Of a stretch of 13,578 bases of DNA, positions 6,424 to 11,673 are shown one piece after another; the first letter of the stretch is position 1, and the number at the start of each line of letters is the position of its first letter. The DNA comes from Aquificaceae bacterium (GTDB taxonomy: Bacteria > Aquificota > Aquificia > Aquificales > Aquificaceae), in assembly GCA_015490215.1 (NCBI GenBank), contig WFYH01000168.1:1-13578 (forward strand), in the 5' to 3' direction. Under the pieces are notes generated by a model. That model was not told where the DNA came from. It did no database searches and worked only from the letters and a program-made list of their open reading frames with translations. The position numbers and the translations under genes are program-made.

Positions 6424-7212
6424 ATGATGGTTAAGGAGCGTTTTGCTATTGAAATCCTAACAGTTCTGGGAGGAGGAACAGCAGACTGGGAGAGAGCTAT
6501 AGAGTTGATAGAGGAGATAGAAGACAGTAAAGACCAAGAAAACGTTTTCTACGAGTTTGCTGAGAGTATAAAGGAGTTTATAAAGAATGGATTTGAGGTG
6601 GATCCTGTTTTCCTCGCCCTTCGCTCTATAGCGATAGTTGCAGAGGTTCACGATTACCTCAATTACTATGCTAACTATCTTGACTCTCACGTGATGATAG
6701 AGGATGAGATAGGGCTATATAAGAAAGTATACGAGAAGTATATGGAAGAGGGAGAGATAAAAGGAGCCTTGGAGGTTATACTGAGAAGACTTGACATAAA
6801 TCTATATGAGCTTCAACAGATGATGAGACTTATAAGAAGTCTTGAAAGCTCTACAGATATGACCGCAGAGGAGATAATAGAGGACGATTTTCTAATAGAG
6901 ATAATAAAGGAACTCTCTTACGACACGACAGACACTCCAGAAACTCTGAAGCTCCTATACGAAATTTACAAGGAAGAAGATTATGGCAAACCTGTAGTAG
7001 AGGGGCTTCTTGAACCTCTGAGACTTTCTATCAGCAACGATACAGTTATGAAGATGTTAGATACCATGAAAGAGCTTGAGAAAATGTCCACAGAACCTCA
7101 AAAGGTTATAAACTCCTACTGGGAACCGTTCAGAGTTCTTTCAGAGGAATATTCAGACAGGTCTCCAGAGTTTATAGCAAATAAGATAAAAAGCTATATG
7201 GAGAACCTTTAA
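6424..7212 (+). CDS. Acidic alpha-helical protein of unknown function
   Basis: A 262-aa soluble protein, strongly acidic and almost entirely helical by eye, with no signal peptide, transmembrane segment or recognisable catalytic motif. Helices run throughout (for example IELIEEIEDSKDQENVFYEF and LKLLYEIYKEED), which would suit a helical-repeat scaffold or a protein mimicking DNA charge. AAAGGAGGTGA sits just upstream; starts at 6424 and 6427 are both possible. Base and codon use is more AT-rich (many ATA, AGA, GAG-ATA runs) than its neighbours, hinting at a separate origin. A GC-rich hairpin follows it. I cannot name it. Confidence 0.8.
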   Translation: MMVKERFAIEILTVLGGGTADWERAIELIEEIEDSKDQENVFYEFAESIKEFIKNGFEVDPVFLALRSIAIVAEVHDYLNYYANYLDSHVMIEDEIGLYKKVYEKYMEEGEIKGALEVILRRLDINLYELQQMMRLIRSLESSTDMTAEEIIEDDFLIEIIKELSYDTTDTPETLKLLYEIYKEEDYGKPVVEGLLEPLRLSISNDTVMKMLDTMKELEKMSTEPQKVINSYWEPFRVLSEEYSDRSPEFIANKIKSYMENL

Positions 7213-7218
7213 TTCCGA

Positions 7219-7243
7219 AGGAGGGGGTTCCTCGCCTCCTCCT
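7219..7243 (+). other. GC-rich hairpin between genes
   Basis: The arms at 7219-7227 and 7235-7243 pair over 9 bp with one G-U wobble around a TTCCTCG loop. No T-run follows, so it is not a standard intrinsic terminator. It lies 8 nt after the acidic-protein stop and 23 nt before the next start, so it could protect the upstream message, pause polymerase or tune translation. Confidence 0.55.
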
Positions 7244-7266
7244 CATCTATAGAAAGGGAATAGACT

Positions 7267-7548
7267 ATGAACGAAAGGAAGCTCAGGGCGGTAATAGAGT
7301 TTCTTGTTTCCCTTGAGAGGGCAAGGGGGTGTAAACTTTCAACCCCGCAGGTGATGACGATGCTGTATCTGTTTGAAGGAATCAGCTATCTTAGAAACGG
7401 AAAACCCGCTATAGGACTCAAGTTTGTGAAAACCAAAGCGGGGGTCTTTTCAAGGGAAGCAAAGAAGGTTCTTGAAGAAGTGAGGAGGTGTTGGAATGGG
7501 AACCACCTTGGAAGACGTTTGGAAGATGTTGAAACACATTCAAAGTAG
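7267..7548 (+). CDS. Small protein, possibly a truncated Panacea (DUF4065)-like domain
   Basis: A 93-aa protein. Residues about 24-70 (LSTPQVMTMLYLFEGISYLR, NGKPAIGLKFVKTKAGVFSR) recall the Panacea/SocA-like domain, where a helix carrying a Leu-Tyr-Leu motif is followed by a GKP or GxP turn and a segment equivalent to 'GPVxxxxY'. Panacea domains act as antitoxins or chaperone-like adaptors and are usually longer, so this may be a shortened member. The similarity is weak. The last 18 codons overlap the next gene by 53 nt in another frame, an unusually long overlap suggesting that a former stop was lost here. The ribosome binding site (GAAAGGG) is weak. Confidence 0.65.
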   Translation: MNERKLRAVIEFLVSLERARGCKLSTPQVMTMLYLFEGISYLRNGKPAIGLKFVKTKAGVFSREAKKVLEEVRRCWNGNHLGRRLEDVETHSK

Positions 7549-7834
7549 GTTTGATTACGAACTGGAGGCGATAAAAGAAAGACTTGAGAAGCTTGAAAGA
7601 CGGATGGAGAAACTTGAGAGACAAGTGGAGAAGCTTGAAAGACAGATGGAGAGACTTGAGTGGCGAATAGAGAAGCTTGAGAGACAGATAGAACTTCAAG
7701 AGTTGACATTCCGTTCCTTTGTTAAAGTCGCTAAAACACCTCAAGAAGTTGAAAAGCTTAGTGGGACATACGTAAGGAGCGGAAGGGGGTTTAACACTAA
7801 AGCTTTGAAGTATGTCAGAGACCCGCTTGCTTAG
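7496..7834 (+). CDS. Coiled-coil protein built of six heptad repeats
   Basis: A 112-aa protein. Residues 28-69 are six consecutive heptads of the form (R/E)xxEKLE, giving a parallel coiled coil with L, M, V or I at the a/d positions. Short flanking regions follow; the C-terminus (about 70-112) is basic and not recognised. GAGGAGGTG lies just before the ATG at 7496, a far stronger ribosome binding site than that of the gene it overlaps. Such proteins typically oligomerise or tether partners, so it may bind the preceding Panacea-like product. It lies 14 bp before the DUF5131 gene. Confidence 0.8.
   Translation: MGTTLEDVWKMLKHIQSRFDYELEAIKERLEKLERRMEKLERQVEKLERQMERLEWRIEKLERQIELQELTFRSFVKVAKTPQEVEKLSGTYVRSGRGFNTKALKYVRDPLA
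7577..7702 (+). repeat. Six in-frame 21-bp tandem repeats
   Basis: The coiled-coil heptads are visible at DNA level as degenerate copies of GAGAAGCTTGAAAGACAGATG. The copies are close enough in sequence to have arisen by tandem duplication and may vary in number between strains without breaking the frame. Confidence 0.8.
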
Positions 7835-7848
7835 TAGGATGGGCGGAG

Positions 7849-8586
7849 ATGCCGACAAACATAGAGTGGACTGAAGAAACTTGGAACATTTTTACGGGTT
7901 GCACTAAGGTATCCCTCGCTTGTGTGAACTGCTATGCGGAGAGGTTTGCAAAAAGACTTCAAAAGAACCCCAAGCTCAAAGGAAAGTATAGAAACGGGTT
8001 TCGTTTCACCTTTCACCCTAAGGAACTGGAAAAACCATACAGGTGGAAAAGACCGAGGATGATATTCGTAAACTCCATGTCTGACACCTTCCACGAAGAG
8101 GCACCCGAAGAGGCTATAAGACAGATCTGGGAAGTCATGAAAGAAAACCCCCATCACACCTTCCAAGTTCTCACCAAAAGACCCCACAAGGCGGTGGAGC
8201 TTCTTCTGAAGGGAGTTATCTACCCCCTTCCGAACGTGTGGATAGGGGTGACGGTAGAGCACAGGAAGTATATCAGAAGGGTTCTCTACCTTCAACACTT
8301 TAACCTTGCAGGGTTTCCCGTGAGGTTTGTCTCAGCGGAACCTCTTTTGTCACCTCTACACGACGTTTTGGAACCTCTCTTTGGGGTGGTGAACTGGGTA
8401 ATAGCGGGAGGAGAGACGGGAAAGGGAGCGAGGAAGACAAAAAGGGAGTGGGTGATAGCTCTTCGGGACGTGTGCAGAAAACACAACGTTCCCTTTTTCT
8501 TCAAGCAATGGGGAGGGGAAAAAAGCAAAGGCGGAAGGCTTCTTGAGGGGAAGGAGTGGAATGGAATGCCGTTCAACTTATCTTAA
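7849..8586 (+). CDS. Phage Gp37/Gp68 family protein (DUF5131)
   Basis: A 245-aa protein matching the phage Gp37/Gp68 family (DUF5131). The hallmark N-terminus is present: IEWTEETWNIFTGCTKVS, then ACVNCYAERFAKR, with Cys18, Cys25 and Cys28 in a C-x6-C-x2-C arrangement that could bind a metal or iron-sulfur cluster. Further family blocks are FVNSMSDTFHEEAP, FQVLTKRPH, NVWIGVTVE, RFVSAEPLLSP, WVIAGGETGKGAR and FFFKQWGG. The biochemical role is not established. Family members often sit beside a three-Cys-motif partner protein (TcmP); none is seen next to it here. The stop overlaps by 9 bp the end of the convergent gene, with no terminator between. Confidence 0.93.
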   Translation: MPTNIEWTEETWNIFTGCTKVSLACVNCYAERFAKRLQKNPKLKGKYRNGFRFTFHPKELEKPYRWKRPRMIFVNSMSDTFHEEAPEEAIRQIWEVMKENPHHTFQVLTKRPHKAVELLLKGVIYPLPNVWIGVTVEHRKYIRRVLYLQHFNLAGFPVRFVSAEPLLSPLHDVLEPLFGVVNWVIAGGETGKGARKTKREWVIALRDVCRKHNVPFFFKQWGGEKSKGGRLLEGKEWNGMPFNLS

Positions 8587-9222
8587 ATTTAGCTCATAGT
8601 GTGGATACGGAACCTTTCTGACTTTAACCCGATAGGGGGCTTTCGTTTCCTCGGGTATCCGTGTAAGAAGGTAGGGGGAAGGTTTTTGATGGATAAGCCT
8701 TTCCACAAGCTCTACGTATCTTTCCCATTCCTTTTTGTATTCCCCTTCAAACCTCAGGTTCACCTTTTCCTTCGCTACGTATTTGAGAAGGAGGTAAGCT
8801 GTGGTGTAATGTATCTGCTTAACCGCCTGTTCCTCTCGGCTTTCAGGAATCACCCACATGTATGCAATGTTCACATAGTCTGAGATCTCTTTCGCTTCCC
8901 TCTTTACCCTTTCTTCTCCTACATACCTTACAGCATTCAAAAACGCCCACGTTTTTATCAGAGGGAGGGATAGAAGGTAGAACTCCCTCATAAACCCCGC
9001 TTCTTCCTCCGTGTAGTTCCTTTGAAAATAGAAGGTCGTAAGGAGAGGTGAGTAATCCAGCCCGAGTCTGAGGGTTGCTACCATGTCAAAGAGGTCTCCT
9101 TCGTGAAAATACTCTATAATCGCTTTCTTTTTATTCGGAAGGAGAGTAACCAAACCCTCACCCTGTTCTATCTTCTTAACCTTTACAGGGATGTTTATCC
9201 GAAACTCCTCAAGTAACTTCAT
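8578..9222 (-). CDS. Unknown protein, third gene of the leftward operon
   Basis: A 214-aa soluble protein I do not recognise. It starts with a strand-rich part (about 1-40), followed by long helices (about 45-185; for example EEEAGFMREFYLLSLPLIKT and HYTTAYLLLKYVAKEKVN). There is no cysteine motif, signal peptide or catalytic signature. Its ATG overlaps the stop of the preceding gene (ATGA), so the two are translationally coupled. It is the last gene of a three-gene operon expressed from the palindrome-bearing promoter at 10442-10470, divergent from the CRISPR-linked operon, and it converges on the DUF5131 gene with a 9-bp overlap. Confidence 0.82.
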   Translation of the reverse strand: MKLLEEFRINIPVKVKKIEQGEGLVTLLPNKKKAIIEYFHEGDLFDMVATLRLGLDYSPLLTTFYFQRNYTEEEAGFMREFYLLSLPLIKTWAFLNAVRYVGEERVKREAKEISDYVNIAYMWVIPESREEQAVKQIHYTTAYLLLKYVAKEKVNLRFEGEYKKEWERYVELVERLIHQKPSPYLLTRIPEETKAPYRVKVRKVPYPHYELNLR

Positions 9223-9821
9223 TTCTTACCGTCGCAGAAGGAGTAGAAGTAGGCTACCGCAATCGCATACAGCTTTGTGAGGTTTTTACCTCTTGTGATG
9301 CTGTAGCCTTTCTTCTTTTTTGAGCTGTAGCATTGCAAAGTAAAGTAGGGCGAGGTTTCTTTCACAAGGTGGGGACGGGAAGAACACAGGTCTACCTTCT
9401 CTTTTATTCCGAGCGTTTGGGCAAGCTCCTCTACCATCTCCTTGTGTCTTTTTGCAAAGAACCTTACCACCTCTTCATCGTAGCTGTCTATGTTTACGTT
9501 GGGGAAGTGCTTTAGGAGATCTTTGTATTGGGAGCAAAAAGCGTATTCTCTCTCTTCTTCCTTGACAAGTTCCTCTCCCTTAGCCCTTCTGAGTGTCAGG
9601 TTGTAAAGGTGGATAAATAGCACCCCCTGATCCTCTACAAGGGACAGATCCCTTTCCGATATCCCGAAGGTGGAAACAAAGAGTTTCTTGAAAAAGTCCT
9701 TGGGAACCTCCTTCTCAGGGGGAAGGAGATACTTCTTGAGAACGGAGAGCTTTTCTTTAGCTTCCTCTTGGGAGAGGGATGAGACAACCTCATAAGCTAT
9801 CGTGAACTCTTTCCCCGTCAT
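9219..9821 (-). CDS. Unknown protein, second gene of the leftward operon
   Basis: A 200-aa soluble protein without recognised domains. The N-terminal 160 residues look helical (SLSQEEAKEKLSVLKKYLLP, VRFFAKRHKEMVEELAQTLG). The C-terminal region is basic (SSKKKKGYSITRGKNLTK) and could contact nucleic acid. Cysteines are scattered, not in CxxC pairs. GGAGGAGGTGAGAC directly precedes the ATG at 9821. It lies 13 bp after the first gene and overlaps the third by ATGA. The operon position suggests it works with its two neighbours, but no function can be given. Confidence 0.82.
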   Translation of the reverse strand: MTGKEFTIAYEVVSSLSQEEAKEKLSVLKKYLLPPEKEVPKDFFKKLFVSTFGISERDLSLVEDQGVLFIHLYNLTLRRAKGEELVKEEEREYAFCSQYKDLLKHFPNVNIDSYDEEVVRFFAKRHKEMVEELAQTLGIKEKVDLCSSRPHLVKETSPYFTLQCYSSKKKKGYSITRGKNLTKLYAIAVAYFYSFCDGKK

Positions 9822-9834
9822 GTCTCACCTCCTC

Positions 9835-10419
9835 CTACGTTTTTACCCACACCGACTCTCCGCTCTCTTCGTCTACAACAAGGTAGACGTTGTTTTTGTA
9901 AGCTTCGTTGAGCTTTTCAGTTCTATCTTTGTGAGGTTCTTCGTAGTCGTCACCGTGGATCTCCCACCCCATTACCACCCACAAGGAGCGATGATACTCC
10001 GCTCCCTCTCCGAAGAGTTCTTGAACGGTTCTCTTCCAGTCTATGTCCACCATGAGGTTGTAGAAGTTCTCGTCGTCTTTAACGGGAATAGGGGCTGTTG
10101 ATATGTCCATGATAACCCTCTTCGCTCTTATCCTCTTAACTCTTTCGGGATATCTCTCCTTCCACACCTCTTCAAGGGTCTTGGGAAGAGGTGGATCCTC
10201 TCTCCTCTCTACCTTCTCCTCCCCCGTCCATATCTTGACAAAGTGCTCCGCTATCTCCCTCTTCTCTTCAGGAATAGCCCTCAAGAAGTCCTCTACCTGT
10301 GTCCCCTTCTTTATCTTCTTCCACTTCACTACCCCCGCCCTCTCAAGATCCCTCTCATACCTCCAAAGAGGACGGGGAAGGTCTATGTCTCTTACAAACT
10401 TTCCATCTCTTATTACCAT
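9835..10419 (-). CDS. Unknown protein, first gene of the leftward operon
   Basis: A 194-aa soluble, highly charged protein, not recognised. The first ~70 residues (LPRPLWRYERDLERAGVVKW, then a basic KKIKKGTQ and helix EEKREIAEHFVKI) could form a small DNA-binding domain. That would fit a self-regulating protein at the adjacent operators, but no clear helix-turn-helix or ribbon-helix-helix can be drawn. The C-terminal half is acidic and strand-rich, ending VYLVVDEESGESVWVKT. AAGGAGG precedes the ATG at 10419, only a short leader below the predicted transcription start. It is the most natural candidate regulator of the divergent promoters by position alone. Confidence 0.82.
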   Translation of the reverse strand: MVIRDGKFVRDIDLPRPLWRYERDLERAGVVKWKKIKKGTQVEDFLRAIPEEKREIAEHFVKIWTGEEKVERREDPPLPKTLEEVWKERYPERVKRIRAKRVIMDISTAPIPVKDDENFYNLMVDIDWKRTVQELFGEGAEYHRSLWVVMGWEIHGDDYEEPHKDRTEKLNEAYKNNVYLVVDEESGESVWVKT

Positions 10420-10433
10420 TTCCCTTACCTCCT

Positions 10434-10452
10434 TGTGGTATATTATACCACA
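10434..10452. promoter_or_regulatory. Left operator: 19-bp perfect palindrome
   Basis: TGTGGTATATTATACCACA is a perfect inverted repeat about its central base pair. On the minus strand it reads TGTGGTATAATATACCACA and contains the -10 box of the leftward promoter. The same 19-mer recurs at 10514-10532 on the plus strand. Confidence 0.85.
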
Positions 10453-10470
10453 TCACAAGGGAACTGTCAA
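10442..10470 (-). promoter_or_regulatory. Promoter of the leftward three-gene operon
   Basis: On the minus strand TTGACA (10470-10465) and TATAAT (10447-10442) are separated by 17 bp. Both hexamers are consensus. The -10 is inside the palindrome, so a bound protein would block RNA polymerase. Confidence 0.88.
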
Positions 10471-10494
10471 GGGAAGCTTAAAGATACAAAACTC

Positions 10495-10524
10495 TTGACA
10501 GATACCTCCAGATTGTGGTATAAT
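10495..10524 (+). promoter_or_regulatory. Promoter of the CRISPR-linked operon
   Basis: On the plus strand TTGACA (10495-10500) and TATAAT (10519-10524) are separated by 18 bp. Both hexamers are consensus. The -10 is inside the right palindrome. Expected transcription start is near 10531, followed by AGGAGG (10541-10546) and the GTG start at 10554. Confidence 0.9.
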
Positions 10525-10532
10525 ATACCACA
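10514..10532. promoter_or_regulatory. Right operator: second copy of the 19-bp palindrome
   Basis: TGTGGTATAATATACCACA is identical to the left copy read from the other strand. The two centres (10443 and 10523) are 80 bp apart, close enough for two bound dimers to interact by looping. Confidence 0.88.
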
Positions 10533-10553
10533 TAAAGGTAAGGAGGTAGTGAG

Positions 10554-10868
10554 GTGAAGAAGGTAAAAAAACATTTTTGGAAGGCTCTCAAAAAAGCGGG
10601 GGTTCCTTTTGGGCTTAGGGTTTTACTTGTCAAGCATGCGGTTAAGGGAACCCCTGCGGTGTCCGTGGCACAGTTTTTGAGGGGGAAGGGTATACCCGTT
10701 GTTTTAGGAGGAAAAGCCTACTGTCCGAACTGCGGGTTTCACTTTAGCTACCTCGCACTCAGGTGGAAAAACTACAGGGTGACATTTCCCGTCACTTGCA
10801 CGGGTATTTGCTGGCTGAGTCCAAAGGTCAAGAAGTGTCAGAAATCAACCACGAAGGGGGTTATATAA
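10554..10868 (+). CDS. Small zinc-ribbon protein, first gene of the CRISPR-linked operon
   Basis: A 104-aa basic protein, not recognised. It has a Lys-rich helical N-terminus (MKKVKKHFWKALKKAG), a middle with LRVLLVKHAVKGTPAVSVAQ, and a C-terminal part with CPNC at 57-60, CTGIC at 82-86 and Cys95, suggesting one bound zinc. The GTG start at 10554 is supported by AGGAGG 7 nt upstream. The CalpT-like gene begins 16 bp after its stop, so they share a transcript. It occupies the place where one might expect the partner sigma factor of the CalpL/CalpT system, but it shows no sigma region 2 or 4. A nucleic-acid-binding or regulatory role is only inference. Confidence 0.78.
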   Translation: MKKVKKHFWKALKKAGVPFGLRVLLVKHAVKGTPAVSVAQFLRGKGIPVVLGGKAYCPNCGFHFSYLALRWKNYRVTFPVTCTGICWLSPKVKKCQKSTTKGVI

Positions 10869-10884
10869 AAGTGGGAGGTGTGAG

Positions 10885-11673
10885 ATGAGTAAGTTGCAGG
10901 AGATCCTCTACAAGAACTACGAAGAGAGCCTCGGGGAAGAGTTGATAGAGGTCAAAGAGGAAGAAAGGAAACCCTCAAAAGAAGGACAGGTAAGACTCTT
11001 TTTCATGACCCCTCCTGAGTTTGTCCTTGTGCTTAGAAAGGAAGGAGACTTAAATGTCATAGTTCCCCTCACAAGTTACCTTCAGCTTTCTATCACAGAT
11101 AGATACCCACCTCTCATAAAGTGGAGAGGACTTAACTTAGTCCCACTCCCTTTTTGGGTTTACGCAAACGAAAAACTCCTCCAAAAATACTCGGTTCCCG
11201 TCTTCAAGATCAGGAAGCTTGATCCTATCAGGGACTACGTCAAAACCGCAAGAACGAAAGGCATAGGCGAGTGGAGGGAAAAGTTCATCAGAAAAACCGC
11301 AGAGAGGTTTAGGGATCTGAATATTTCCAGCATAATCTACGAAGTTGTGCGTGAAGAGGAAGGAAAATCAGGCATAGTGGTCAAATTTCCGATCACACTA
11401 AAAGAAGAGATAGAAAGAAGAAGGGAGCTCGCCCTCGCCGCACAACCCGCGAGCTATCTGAGAGGGAGTAATTGGCTCGGTGTTGTGGAAGAAGATAAGC
11501 TGATACTCTACCTGCCTGAAGATTACGTTGGCAAAAAAGTAGCTATTTCCTTAGGTGATAAGGTTATATACGAAGATGTAGGCAAACAAAGAATAATCAT
11601 TGAGGATATACCAAAAGTTTCCTCTTACACCTTCTTGGAGGAGGATCTAAATGTTCAGGTTCTCAGCGATTGA
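10885..11673 (+). CDS. CalpT-like partner/substrate of the SAVED-Lon protease (probable)
   Basis: In the described CalpL-CalpT-CalpS system, CalpT is a roughly 33-kDa anti-sigma partner that activated CalpL cuts into fragments of about 23 and 10 kDa. This 262-aa protein fits in size, position and layout. Residues about 36-110 form a strand-rich domain (VRLFFMTPPEFVLVLRKEGD, then NVIVPLTSYLQL) of the small-barrel kind seen in the CalpT N-terminus. A helical region (about 112-180) follows, then an Ala-rich linker ELALAAQPASYLRGSN at 181-196, then a compact strand-rich domain (197-262). A cut in the linker would give about 22 and 8 kDa. The ATG follows GGGAGGTG; the 3' end overlaps the protease gene by 23 nt. 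Assignment rests on context and architecture, not on a strong motif. Confidence 0.68.
   Translation: MSKLQEILYKNYEESLGEELIEVKEEERKPSKEGQVRLFFMTPPEFVLVLRKEGDLNVIVPLTSYLQLSITDRYPPLIKWRGLNLVPLPFWVYANEKLLQKYSVPVFKIRKLDPIRDYVKTARTKGIGEWREKFIRKTAERFRDLNISSIIYEVVREEEGKSGIVVKFPITLKEEIERRRELALAAQPASYLRGSNWLGVVEEDKLILYLPEDYVGKKVAISLGDKVIYEDVGKQRIIIEDIPKVSSYTFLEEDLNVQVLSD

Noticed and set aside
7219..7243. Intrinsic terminator
   Set aside because: The stem is stable but is followed by CATCTATAG rather than a run of T.
7577..7702. CRISPR array or non-coding repeat
   Set aside because: The repeats are contiguous, in frame and encode coiled-coil heptads; there are no unique spacers. No CRISPR array was seen elsewhere in the window.
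10554..10868. CalpS-type ECF sigma factor
   Set aside because: The gene lies next to calpT as a sigma gene might, but the 104-aa product has cysteine pairs and no region 2 or region 4 helices and is far too short.
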